Below, in pieces: positions 1-7,165 of a stretch of 14,088 bases of DNA. The stretch spans positions 1 to 14,088 of the forward strand of contig JAPUHZ010000263.1 of NCBI GenBank assembly GCA_027297485.1, given 5' to 3'. The DNA comes from Deltaproteobacteria bacterium (GTDB lineage: Bacteria; Desulfobacterota_B; Binatia; UBA9968). The position numbers and the translations under genes are program-made. The notes beneath the pieces were generated by a model. That model ran no database searches. It saw only the letters and a program-made list of their open reading frames with translations, and was not told the DNA's origin. Every line of letters starts with the position of its first letter. The stretch's first letter is position 1.

Positions 1-1
1 C

Positions 2-1339
2 GCGTTTGCGGTGACGGCTGCCGACCGGGCAACTCAACTAGCGGGTCCGGGGTTTGATGCGGCTGTCTGGGAACTGTGGCCCTATCTTACGGCCGGAGCA
101 AGCGTGCATTTATCCGATGAGGCCAACCGTATCACTCCCGAATCTCTCCGCGATTGGCTCGTGACGCAGAGGATCACTATTTGTTTCCTACCGACCGTGC
201 TGACCCAGGGTATCATGGCTCTGGAATGGCCACCTGAGACTGCACTGCGCGTGTTGTTGACCGGGGGCGACACGCTCCACCACAACCCACCACCCGCCCT
301 ACCCTTCATGGTTGTCAACAATTACGGTCCTACCGAAAGCACTGTAGTGGCTACATCAGGGCCTGTAATGACCGACGAGCACCCGGACCGCCTGCCGCCC
401 ATCGGCCACCCCATTGCAAACACGCAAATCTATATTCTCGACTCCCATCTGAAACCTGTTTCCATAGGGGTTCCCGGCGAATTGCACATCAGCGGTGTCG
501 GTTTAGCACGGGGCTACCTTAACCGGCCCGAACTGACCGCCGATAAGTTTATTCCGAATCCCTTCAGCAGAGAGCCGGGAGCGCGACTGTACAAGACCGG
601 AGACCTGGCTCGTTACCTGCCCGACGGGAACATTGAGTTTCTTGGGCGCCTCGACCATCAAGTAAAAATCCGTGGCTTTCGAATCGAATTGGGGGAGATT
701 GAAGCGGTGTTGAGTGAGCATCCGGCTGTTAGGGAGAGTGTGGTCGTAGCCATGGAAGATATGCCCGGTGATCTTTCGGCTTCGCTCGGGGCAGGCAAGT
801 GTCTAGTGGCGTATGTGGTGTCTAAACAAGAACAAGAACCCACGATGAGCGAATTACGCAATTTCTTAAAGGAGAAGCTTCCCGACTACATGGTCCCCTC
901 CGCTTTTGTGTTTTTGGATGCTTTGCCACTAACCCTAAACGGCAAGATAGACCGCCGAGCGCTTCCTGCTCCGGACAGAGTCAGGCCCGAGCTGGAAGGG
1001 ACCTTTGTGGCTCCTCAGACTCCTAATGAAGAGCTACTAGCAGAGATTTGGAGTGAGATTTTGGGGGTCGAACGAGTAGGCATCCACGACAACTTCTTTG
1101 AGCTGGGAGGACACTCCCTGCTGGCCACCCAGGTCATCTCTCGGGTGCGTAAGACCTTCCAGGTGGAGGTACCCCTGCGCACCCTGTTTGAGATGCCTAC
1201 CATTGAAGAATTCGCTGAGGTGATTATTCAGAGCCAAGCTAAGGGAGCGGAGCAGGAAGATTTATCCCGAATGTTGGCTGAGTTGGAATCCATTTCGGAT
1301 GAGGAAGCACGACAGCGGCTTGCATACGAAAGCAAGTAG
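2..1339 (+). CDS. Non-ribosomal peptide synthetase, C-terminal part (adenylation + carrier domain), 5' truncated by the window
   Basis: The frame is open from base 2, so the gene starts upstream; the GTG at 11 is internal. Visible adenylation motifs, in order, are FDAAVWE (A4), NNYGPTES (A5), GELHISGVGLARGYL (A6), YKTGDLARYLPDG (A7), GRLDHQVKIRGFRIELGEIE (A8) and NGKIDR (A10). A carrier domain follows with DNFFELGGHSLL, whose serine carries the phosphopantetheine arm. By alignment with GrsA, the specificity residues (numbered from the codon at 11) are D16 A17 W20 F59 L83 G85 N104 V112 V113 K312. This gives DAWFLGNVVK, the published Leu code also found in cyanobacterial synthetases, so leucine is the inferred substrate. 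The protein stops about 70 residues past the carrier serine, with an acidic tail and no thioesterase, reductase or condensation domain. The chain must therefore pass to another protein or be released in trans. Confidence 0.96.
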   Translation, partial: AFAVTAADRATQLAGPGFDAAVWELWPYLTAGASVHLSDEANRITPESLRDWLVTQRITICFLPTVLTQGIMALEWPPETALRVLLTGGDTLHHNPPPALPFMVVNNYGPTESTVVATSGPVMTDEHPDRLPPIGHPIANTQIYILDSHLKPVSIGVPGELHISGVGLARGYLNRPELTADKFIPNPFSREPGARLYKTGDLARYLPDGNIEFLGRLDHQVKIRGFRIELGEIEAVLSEHPAVRESVVVAMEDMPGDLSASLGAGKCLVAYVVSKQEQEPTMSELRNFLKEKLPDYMVPSAFVFLDALPLTLNGKIDRRALPAPDRVRPELEGTFVAPQTPNEELLAEIWSEILGVERVGIHDNFFELGGHSLLATQVISRVRKTFQVEVPLRTLFEMPTIEEFAEVIIQSQAKGAEQEDLSRMLAELESISDEEARQRLAYESK

Positions 1340-1355
1340 CAAAGAATCAGAGGTC

Positions 1356-1380
1356 AAAAAAGGGGTCGGGACTCTTTTTT
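1356..1380 (+). terminator. Possible rho-independent terminator after the NRPS gene
   Basis: An A-run, a GGGGTCGGGAC core and a T-run form a weak hairpin (AAAAAAG pairing with CTTTTTT) beginning 16 bases after the NRPS stop codon. The T-run follows directly, as in an intrinsic terminator. The GC part of the stem is poor. The same AAAGGGGTC core recurs at 5337 and 8733, so this may equally be a copy of a short dispersed repeat. Confidence 0.4.
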
Positions 1381-1418
1381 GCGATTACGCGGTCTTCGGC
1401 TTGATACATTCACAAAGC

Positions 1419-2015
1419 TCATCGGGTTACTGGGAAAAATGTCTTTAGAATCCTGTGAGCCGGAAAACAAACCAGTGTTGGATAAAGGACCATCAGCACT
1501 GCCACGTACAGGGTAGCCGGCAGCCATGTTTGGGGGACCTCTTTCGCGCCATAAACCCAATTAATATTTTCTTTGGGACCACTGACGGCATAAGTCAGCG
1601 GGAGCACGATCCAGCCCAAGACGACCTGATACTTCCAGGCCTGGATATCATAGCCAAGTTTGCCGAGAGTCCAGAGCTGAATGATGGGTAGCATTAAGTG
1701 AAACAAAGACAACGCCCGAATGAAAAAAGAAATTTGGGGATCGAACATATAGCCCACGAAGCCTCTCGCCTTGCCGCCTTGAATCAGCCTGAAAAAAAAG
1801 AGGAAGCTCCACACAACGTCGAACAGCAAGACGCCGGTCGTCATCATGCTAACCAGGAAGGGGCTTTCAAGCCAGAGAGCCGCCAGAGTCCCGATGAGCG
1901 CTAGGTCGGAGAACCAGAGGAAATTCGTCGGGCCGTACCGAACCCAATAGACCGGCACGAGAACAGCCACGAAAAGAGTGTACGGAATCTTGATCCAGAG
2001 AGAGATGGACTGCAA
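1419..2015 (-). CDS. Hypothetical polytopic membrane protein (about six spans)
   Basis: This 198-residue protein is dominated by hydrophobic segments at about residues 8-24, 32-49, 53-77, 97-116, 129-146 and 164-185, joined by short polar loops. It is most likely an inner-membrane protein. Distinct patches are RYGPTNFLWFSDLAL, GYMFDPQISFF and SGPKENINWVYG. I do not recognise a named family and assign no function. The only start near the N terminus is TTG at 2015, without a convincing ribosome binding site; an in-frame stop lies at 2034-2036. The structured repeat beginning at 2031 sits right against the start, so the native leader may have been replaced. The gene is antisense to, and convergent with, the NRPS gene. 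Confidence 0.8.
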   Translation of the reverse strand: MQSISLWIKIPYTLFVAVLVPVYWVRYGPTNFLWFSDLALIGTLAALWLESPFLVSMMTTGVLLFDVVWSFLFFFRLIQGGKARGFVGYMFDPQISFFIRALSLFHLMLPIIQLWTLGKLGYDIQAWKYQVVLGWIVLPLTYAVSGPKENINWVYGAKEVPQTWLPATLYVAVLMVLYPTLVCFPAHRILKTFFPVTR

Positions 2016-2030
2016 GTTTAATACCGCGGA

Positions 2031-2148
2031 TAATCAAGTCATGTCGAACACGGTGTTTGAATCCCCGTGTTCGACCAACGGGGAGAGCTGCCGCTTCTCC
2101 CCTTTGGAAACCCCATCGGCTTTGTGCCCGCCTCAAGTGGCGGGGTTT
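2031..2148 (+). repeat. Structured dispersed repeat, copy A (three stem-loops)
   Basis: Three hairpins lie in a row. The first has a perfect 11-bp stem (2043-2053 with 2065-2075). The second spans 2080-2102 (GGGGAG pairing with CTCCCC, with an inner AGC/GCT). The third is 2127-2132 with 2139-2144 (CCCGCC / GGCGGG). The first two hairpins and the linker CTTTGGAAACCCCAT recur in inverted orientation at 12804-12930. The third stem is kept as a structure but with different bases. No ORF inside is convincing. It could be a non-autonomous REP/MITE-like element or a structured RNA. Confidence 0.7.
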
Positions 2149-2375
2149 GCATTGAATGAATTCAGGAGCGTATCCTTCCATAGGAGCCTCTTGGCGTCAA
2201 GGAGATCCTCCGCCTGATGGAGATCTTGTACTTTGCGCTCTGTTTTCAAATAGGGGTCAGGGTCGAGGAGGCGCAAGAGGGCCACAAAGTTCCTGAGAAA
2301 GTCTTGGTGCACCGAAATCGCTCCGCCCAAAGCATCCTGTCTCGCTTGACCCATCCGCAGTTTCATGTGTTTCAT
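2133..2375 (-). CDS. Possible small helical protein or gene remnant ending inside repeat copy A
   Basis: The 80-residue frame starts at an ATG at 2375 and reads through a leucine-rich, amphipathic stretch (FLRNFVALLRLLDPDPYLK, then VQDLHQAEDLLDAKRLLWK) that looks protein-like. No good ribosome binding site precedes the ATG, which lies only 18 bases from the divergent start at 2394. The last residues and the stop codon fall inside the third hairpin of the repeat. It may be a real small gene, a gene cut short by repeat insertion, or chance. The plus-strand frame over the same bases is also open, so composition does not decide. Confidence 0.25.
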   Translation of the reverse strand: MKHMKLRMGQARQDALGGAISVHQDFLRNFVALLRLLDPDPYLKTERKVQDLHQAEDLLDAKRLLWKDTLLNSFNANPAT

Positions 2376-2393
2376 AAAAGGAGAGCGGCCAGC

Positions 2394-3101
2394 ATGGATA
2401 TTTTGATGCTTTGTTTCGTGGTTCTTTTAGCGGCCTTCGCCCTCTACCGGATGATATCTCGATGGTGGATGACCCCTAAAGCGAGAGTGCGCGTGATGCT
2501 CTGGCGCTACCGTGTCTTAGAAAGAAGCGGGCGGCCCGAGCAGGAATGCCTTTTGCAACTCTTGGCAACTCGCAGGCATTGGAAGAATCTCCCGCACCGC
2601 TTTCTCGCCGAAACTGTCTCGCGTTTCTCCACGAAGGAAAACGTCATGCGTTTTGTCTCCGTTTCGGAAGACTTTCACTACCAACGCGATCAATATCCCG
2701 GCCTCGCCGCAAAGACGGACCTGGAGGCGGCCATGGGAGAGGTCGCTTGCTTATTTACGCGTTTCGGCTTCCAGCTGCAGGAGCAAGGGCGATACAAGGA
2801 GGCGGAGTTCGTGCAGAAGCTCGCGCTACAATTAAAGCCCGATCAGTATTTTACGAATCTACCCCTGGCGGCCAACTATCACGAGACGGGGCGGCATGCC
2901 GACGCGCTTCCACTCTTTGAACGGGGCCTCGCTCAAGTCAGAGAACTCGGAAAAGATGCCGGGCCCGCGGCACCGGATTTTTCTCCGGTAAAGTGTTTGG
3001 GGACTGATACGAAGATCACGACATTGCGGAACCGTTACAAGAAAATGTATGAGGCGTGCCTGAAAGCTACAGGCGATAGCGAACAAAGTACTCCGGACTA
3101 G
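2394..3101 (+). CDS. N-terminally membrane-anchored protein with TPR-like repeats
   Basis: This 235-residue protein starts at ATG 2394, preceded by AAGGAG ten bases upstream. The frame is open further back to 2217, but that stretch lacks a ribosome binding site and the membrane segment begins at this methionine. Residues 2-19 are hydrophobic (ILMLCFVVLLAAFALY), followed by a basic stretch, so the bulk should face the cytoplasm. Residues about 120-153 and 155-188 resemble tetratricopeptide helices (LQEQGRYKEAEFVQKLALQL; YHETGRHADALPLFERGL), which usually serve protein-protein contacts. The middle, residues 30-110, is charged and unassigned. The partner is unknown. The gene is convergent with the HtrA-like gene and separated from it by a palindromic repeat. 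Confidence 0.8.
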   Translation: MDILMLCFVVLLAAFALYRMISRWWMTPKARVRVMLWRYRVLERSGRPEQECLLQLLATRRHWKNLPHRFLAETVSRFSTKENVMRFVSVSEDFHYQRDQYPGLAAKTDLEAAMGEVACLFTRFGFQLQEQGRYKEAEFVQKLALQLKPDQYFTNLPLAANYHETGRHADALPLFERGLAQVRELGKDAGPAAPDFSPVKCLGTDTKITTLRNRYKKMYEACLKATGDSEQSTPD

Positions 3102-3125
3102 CCCGCAATTCTCACCAGCTCACGG

Positions 3126-3252
3126 CTGCGTGCGCGCATCTACCCGAATCTACGGCGTTGCGCTCGGACAAAGGGCTCGACGTACTGTACAGTACGCCTG
3201 CGCGCTTTGTCTCTCGCGCGCCTTGTATCTCCGGGCATCTGCGCGCCCTCGC
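3126..3252. repeat. Large imperfect palindromic intergenic element
   Basis: The centre is a perfect 16-base palindrome, CGTACTGTACAGTACG, at 3181-3196. Flanking it, ACAAAG (3168-3173) pairs with CTTTGT (3205-3210), and the outer arms GCGCGCATCTACCCG and CGGGCATCTGCGCGC are imperfect complements. The whole could fold into a long cruciform or hairpin. It lies between the convergent genes ending at 3101 and 3359, the usual setting of REP/BIME-like elements, and may act as a bidirectional terminator or mRNA 3' end. No ORF here is convincing. Confidence 0.65.
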
Positions 3253-3358
3253 TTCGTACTCCGGTGAGAAATGCGGACTAGCGGTCAGGTCTATTTTCAT
3301 AGCATTATCTTTTGTGTGCACAGTACGCCAAAAATCACTGCGCATGCAGAGATCCTTG

Positions 3359-4393
3359 TTAGTAGCTAGGGTTAAGTCGAAGATATTTGTACCGATCGGA
3401 CGAGCGGACAACCACGTCGCGAACCTGAAGTCCCTGGAGCACATTGAGCGGCACTTCTACCCCTGCATCGCCCCTCGACCAAACCTTGCGATAGAAGTCA
3501 GCGAGTCCTTTTACCACTTCTCCCGCAACCCCGACGATCATATTACCGGGTCGGATCCCTGCTCGGTCCGCGGGACCTCCGGAGGAAACCCGCTGAACCA
3601 GAATTCGCCTGCCAACCTCATGACTGAACATTCCAAGCCACGGACGAGAAGGCTTGGCGGATCGACCTTTTACAAGGAGATCGGCGAGAATCGGCTTGAG
3701 TCGGTCGATGGGAACGAACATGTTACTCGGGACCTGACCGTGACCGGGCAGTTCATCGTTGACGAACAGAGACCCAATGCCTAAGAGGCGTCCGTCGCGT
3801 CCGATCAGGGCGGACCCGCCAAAGTTGGGATGAGGGGGTGCGGCGAAAATGGCGTTCTCAAGTAGGTATTCCCAGTAGCCCGCGAAATCCCTGCGAGAGA
3901 CAACAAACGCTGCCTGTACCGCCCCGGCCTCCCCGCGACTGACCACAAGCACCTCATCCCGCTCTCCGACCGCCGAGGAGTCGCCCAACTCCATGGGTCT
4001 AACTCCTAGAGGCTTGGTTGCCCGCAGGAGACCAAAGCCGGTATTGTGATCGTACGCGATAATCTTTGCGTTGACAGGCTTGCCGCCAGGACCCATCACC
4101 TCGGCGCTCATCGCTTCGAGAATCAAATAGCCTATGGTAACAACGAGGCCGCTGGAATCGATCACGACCCCGCTCCCTTCCCGCTCGGTCCCGAGAGAGC
4201 CGGCTGTACGAGCGGTGGGGGGGATATCGGAACGAACCTTTACTACCGCCTCGAGAAGCTTGTTCGTAGGCTCCGCAGCATAAACGGATGAACAGAGAAG
4301 AATCAAGACAGCAAGAACAGCGACCTGGGAGAGAGTGGATGCTGAGCTAGTCGATCTGCGACTTTTGGTCCTCGATCCGGAAGTCGGTTTCAT
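3359..4393 (-). CDS. Exported HtrA-like (S1C trypsin fold + PDZ) protein lacking the catalytic triad
   Basis: The start is taken at ATG 4393, preceded by AGGGGGTG. It gives 344 residues with a basic N terminus, a hydrophobic core (VAVLAVLILLC, residues 24-34) and a cleavage site after VYA, so the protein is exported. Residues about 65-240 follow the DegP/HtrA protease layout. Where family members have TNxHVV this one has TIGYLI (His to Tyr89). Where they have TDLALL it has TGFGLL (Asp to Gly119). In place of GNSGGP it has PNFGGS (Ser to Phe191). Hydrolysis by the classical mechanism is therefore not expected. A C-terminal PDZ domain (about 250-330) is intact, with WLG, GPADRAGIRPGNMIVGV and LADFYRKVW. 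The likely role is binding or scaffolding in the periplasm. I recall similarly degenerate relatives annotated as S1C proteases in Alphaproteobacteria, but have not verified this. Confidence 0.9.
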   Translation of the reverse strand: MKPTSGSRTKSRRSTSSASTLSQVAVLAVLILLCSSVYAAEPTNKLLEAVVKVRSDIPPTARTAGSLGTEREGSGVVIDSSGLVVTIGYLILEAMSAEVMGPGGKPVNAKIIAYDHNTGFGLLRATKPLGVRPMELGDSSAVGERDEVLVVSRGEAGAVQAAFVVSRRDFAGYWEYLLENAIFAAPPHPNFGGSALIGRDGRLLGIGSLFVNDELPGHGQVPSNMFVPIDRLKPILADLLVKGRSAKPSRPWLGMFSHEVGRRILVQRVSSGGPADRAGIRPGNMIVGVAGEVVKGLADFYRKVWSRGDAGVEVPLNVLQGLQVRDVVVRSSDRYKYLRLNPSY

Positions 4394-4454
4394 AATAGCA
4401 CCCCCTGAATTACCGTTGATAAGTCGATCGTCCTCAAAACCACTCCCTCGCCCC

Positions 4455-4482
4455 AGTCTATCTTCTATCACCATCTTGCCAA
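4455..4482 (-). promoter_or_regulatory. Candidate sigma70-type promoter for the HtrA-like gene
   Basis: On the minus strand TTGGCA (4477-4482) and TAGACT (4455-4460) are separated by 16 bases. Transcription would begin near 4448, downstream of the ATG at 4474 and upstream of the ATG at 4393. This supports the shorter start that carries the signal peptide. Confidence 0.35.
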
Positions 4483-4649
4483 GGTGAGAAGCTTCCTATG
4501 GATCAGTTACAGTTGGTGTAGCGGGTGGGGCACCCATTGGATTTTGGTGTGTTCAGATGAATTGCTGTCGTAAAGTGGTGGAATTTTGCCAGACCGTAGG
4601 CGCGAATTAGGTAGATTGACAGCCTGGGTTTTGACTCAAGCCACCATGC

Positions 4650-5237
4650 TCAGCAAATTTCAAACGGCACCTGAGTCGGGCCCTGGCCCTGGTGGTATTT
4701 GTGGGTTTCAGGGTCATAACGACCTTGAAGTGTCTTGCCTACCAGGCGCTCGGAGCGCACAATGACCGCAACGGACCTTGCCGGCCCGCATTTCTCGGAA
4801 TGGATCGCAAAGGGCGGCACGAGGTCCACCTTGCCGGGCACACCTTCGGATATACTCTCAAGCTCTATCTCCGCGTATCCTTCCTTTTGGCCGTTGTCGA
4901 CTCGGCGGTAGCGCTCCAGCTTTTCCGTACCGTCGAGCACGCCGTAAGCGGTCCAGGCATGAGCGTGATCGTGGATTCCGCCTTTCCGGCCAGGGGTGCG
5001 CACGACTCCGTTGATGACGAAGTGGTAATCGGGGTCTTCGTAGAAGATCAGGTTTTTATGTCCCTCGGTTGAAGGCCAGCTCTTGGAATGCTCACTCAGA
5101 GTTGGATCTTTCACCAGCTTTTCCAGCAACTGGGCAGTCTTTTTCATGCGTGATTCCGTATCTGGCAGTTCCGCCCAGGCAGCCCGCACTTCCTGAATGA
5201 ATTTCTCAAAAACCGGTAGCCTTTTAGGTGTCATCAT
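4650..5237 (-). CDS. Cysteine-dioxygenase-like cupin (predicted metal-dependent dioxygenase)
   Basis: This 195-residue protein has an N-terminal helical stretch (about 1-60) and one cupin barrel. The HxH metal motif lies in GGIHDHAHAW (His89, His91, His93), and a third probable ligand, His146, is in PPFAIHSE. The layout and the segment AWTAYGVLDGTEKLERYRR match the thiol dioxygenase-like cupins, which bind Fe(II) with three histidines and oxidise cysteine or another small thiol. The real substrate cannot be read from the sequence. Its length fits the cysteine dioxygenase family (about 190-200 residues). The start ATG at 5237 (a second follows at 5234) has AGAGGA eight bases upstream. It lies about 260 bases upstream of the HtrA-like gene on the same strand, each with its own candidate promoter, so they need not form an operon. 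Confidence 0.88.
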   Translation of the reverse strand: MMTPKRLPVFEKFIQEVRAAWAELPDTESRMKKTAQLLEKLVKDPTLSEHSKSWPSTEGHKNLIFYEDPDYHFVINGVVRTPGRKGGIHDHAHAWTAYGVLDGTEKLERYRRVDNGQKEGYAEIELESISEGVPGKVDLVPPFAIHSEKCGPARSVAVIVRSERLVGKTLQGRYDPETHKYHQGQGPTQVPFEIC

Positions 5238-5267
5238 CCAAGATTCCTCTCAATCTTTTTCTTCTAC

Positions 5268-5296
5268 TTTATATCGCGGCTATCCATTGATTTCCA
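5268..5296 (-). promoter_or_regulatory. Candidate promoter for the cupin gene
   Basis: Minus-strand TATAAA (5268-5273) is preceded, 17 bases upstream, by TGGAAA (5291-5296), a 4-of-6 match to the -35 consensus. It lies about 30 bases ahead of the cupin start. Confidence 0.4.
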
Positions 5297-5336
5297 GGGG
5301 ATTTCCAGTCAATGGAATAAAGTCAAAAGGGTCGTC

Positions 5337-5409
5337 AAAGGGGTCGAGTCTGCTCTTGGGTCCTTATGAGATTTCTGGGGTCGCATTCTGAAATATGGCA
5401 TTGACTCAG
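5337..5409 (+). repeat. Dispersed direct repeat, copy C
   Basis: About 73 bases match 10367-10437 in the same orientation at roughly 80% identity by eye. Shared blocks are TCGAGTCTGC, TTATGAGA, GGGGTC, CATTCT and TGGCATTGA. It begins with AAAGGGGTC, a core also seen at 1359 and 8733. Its position between genes and its short length suggest a REP-like or non-autonomous mobile sequence. Confidence 0.65.
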
Positions 5410-5749
5410 TTCGGCAGAGAACGTGATTTACACGGCATGCTCAAGGCTGGAAAAGACGAGAGTTTCAGTCCTGATTTTCTTGCCATGAAGGAAATTGTGC
5501 GAGAGGGATATCCTCCCCTTTACAATCCATTCATGGCTCTCTATTGTCGTCCCAATTGACGTCCTTACGGCATTTAGGTAGCAGGGACGTCGAGCCTTTA
5601 GCCCGGCGCGGCGACTTTCCTGCCAAGCCATTGGAACGATTGATTGAACTTGCTCGGGTAGTCACCCAGGCCGCAGAGGGTTTCGTGTGGACCCTGCAGA
5701 CAGGGTTAAAGAGCTGGAGTCAAGGTTCCTTCTCCGAAGTGGTGAAACG
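5410..5749 (+). other. Gene-poor stretch before the MFS gene, possible gene remnants
   Basis: A 54-codon frame (ATG 5395, stop 5557-5559) includes FSPDFLAMKEIVREGYPPLY, which looks protein-like. Its ATG lies inside repeat copy C and has no ribosome binding site. A different frame further on (about 5605-5753) reads RLIELARVVTQAAEG. Together they could be scraps of a decayed gene. I see no RNA gene or clear promoter, and I make no CDS call. Confidence 0.3.
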
Positions 5750-6943
5750 ATGACGCTCCGCCAGAAATACTCCGACCACGTATTTTTCGGCAGCGCTGCC
5801 CTTTGGTGCATGTGCAATGGCATCATGCACGTTATTGTTCCCCTTTACGCTATTTCCTTAGGCTATTCCATCTTGGAAATAAGCAGTATCGTAGCCGTGC
5901 CCGTGTTGGCGACTTTAGTCGTCCGCTTTGTAGGTGGTGCCCTCTCGGATCGTTTCGGGGAGCGAGGGGTTCTTCAGGGCTGTTACTCTTTGATGACCCT
6001 GGCGGCGCTGATGCTCATTGGAGCGGAGGGATATGCGTCTCTCATGATCGTTCTCGTTGTGGCCAATGTCTCTCGCAGTACGTTCTGGATTCCCGCACAA
6101 TCTTTGGCGACCCAACTGCCCGGAGCCAATGTGGGCAAGAAACTGGGTAAGCTCGCAGCCACCAATTACTCTGGGACATTGCTCGGCCAAGTGTTGGGTG
6201 GGGTTATGGCGGCTTTTCTCGGTTACGGCCTCTCTTTTCTGATCCTTTCGGGTCTGGCGCTCAGCTGCACACTCTTAAGTTTGGCGCTTTCCCAGCCGGG
6301 GGCCAAGCCAAAAGGTCGGACAGTTTGGCAAATCACTCTAGGGGTCGGGAACTTTCTCCGTTATTCGCGGACTTGGTTGATCATATCTGCGTCGGGTGCG
6401 GCGGCGTTACCACTGGCCATGTGCATATCTATCTATCCAGTCTATCTGGCGCATCTCAATTTCGGGGAGCAGTGGATTGGCGTAGCCGTATCGTTGCGCT
6501 CCCTGGGCCCCATCGCGACCGGCCTGCTTTTAGGGGCATGGATTACTCCTGCGAGACAGAGATTGTTTTATGGTCTGGGGATGGTTGTTTTGGGCGTCAG
6601 TCTGATCGCAAGCGGATACTTGGAGCGGTATTTGTTTCTCAGTCTTTGTATCATTCTTTTGGGGGCAGGAGGCGGAGTCATGGATCTTTTGTACCAGGTG
6701 CAGGCGTCGGCGCTGAGCCAAGCCAGCGACCGCTCAATGGCTATGGCGACCACGGGAATGGGTTGGAATCTCTCCCCTTTCTTCATGCCTCTGATCGTCG
6801 GCTGGCTGGTGGAGATGCGGGGCTTTGAAATCGCTTTTCTGGTTTCGGGACTTTTTCTAATGCTGATTGGGGCGGGTACCCACTTCTGGTTCCGTTTATG
6901 TGCGCTTGATGAAGGTGCCTTCACTAAGTTGGCCAGTAAGTGA
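5750..6943 (+). CDS. Major facilitator superfamily permease
   Basis: This 397-residue, strongly hydrophobic protein has about twelve predicted spans in two halves separated by a polar linker near residue 185 (QPGAKPKGRTVW). The loop between spans 2 and 3 holds GGALSDRFGERG, the MFS motif A, which marks a proton- or ion-coupled transporter of the inner membrane. The substrate is unknown; the general shape fits a drug or metabolite exporter. I start at ATG 5750, where the first span begins (SDHVFFGSAALWCMCNG). An in-frame GTG at 5687, behind AGAGGG, would add 21 polar residues and cannot be excluded. The gene stands alone on its strand, with 222 bases before the next gene. Any link to export of the NRPS product is speculation. 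Confidence 0.9.
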   Translation: MTLRQKYSDHVFFGSAALWCMCNGIMHVIVPLYAISLGYSILEISSIVAVPVLATLVVRFVGGALSDRFGERGVLQGCYSLMTLAALMLIGAEGYASLMIVLVVANVSRSTFWIPAQSLATQLPGANVGKKLGKLAATNYSGTLLGQVLGGVMAAFLGYGLSFLILSGLALSCTLLSLALSQPGAKPKGRTVWQITLGVGNFLRYSRTWLIISASGAAALPLAMCISIYPVYLAHLNFGEQWIGVAVSLRSLGPIATGLLLGAWITPARQRLFYGLGMVVLGVSLIASGYLERYLFLSLCIILLGAGGGVMDLLYQVQASALSQASDRSMAMATTGMGWNLSPFFMPLIVGWLVEMRGFEIAFLVSGLFLMLIGAGTHFWFRLCALDEGAFTKLASK

Positions 6944-7165
6944 GACTCTAGGGTCAAAGCTTGACAGACCGTTTAAAAAAGCCCATCTGTGAGAGGGAAC
7001 GGGTCGCATCTTGAATTTTAGCGTTCCCCAATGAGCGCATATGGTAAAGACCGCTTTCTCTCCCATCCACTCAAGCCTGACGCTCAAGGCTCTCCAGTCC
7101 CCCGCAAGCCGCTAATTTCAAGAACGAACCGTGTAGTAAAAAGGATGGAGGCTGAGGGATGAAAG

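Noticed and set aside
3158..3784. A 208-codon plus-strand frame over the palindromic element and the HtrA-like gene
   Set aside because: It is antisense to a well-supported gene with clear motifs, and its N-terminal part is the repeat; the product looks unlike a protein.
6961..6989. TTGACA followed 17 bases later by CATCTG as a promoter for the 175-residue gene
   Set aside because: The -10 hexamer matches only two of six consensus bases, and the site is about 180 bases from the start codon.
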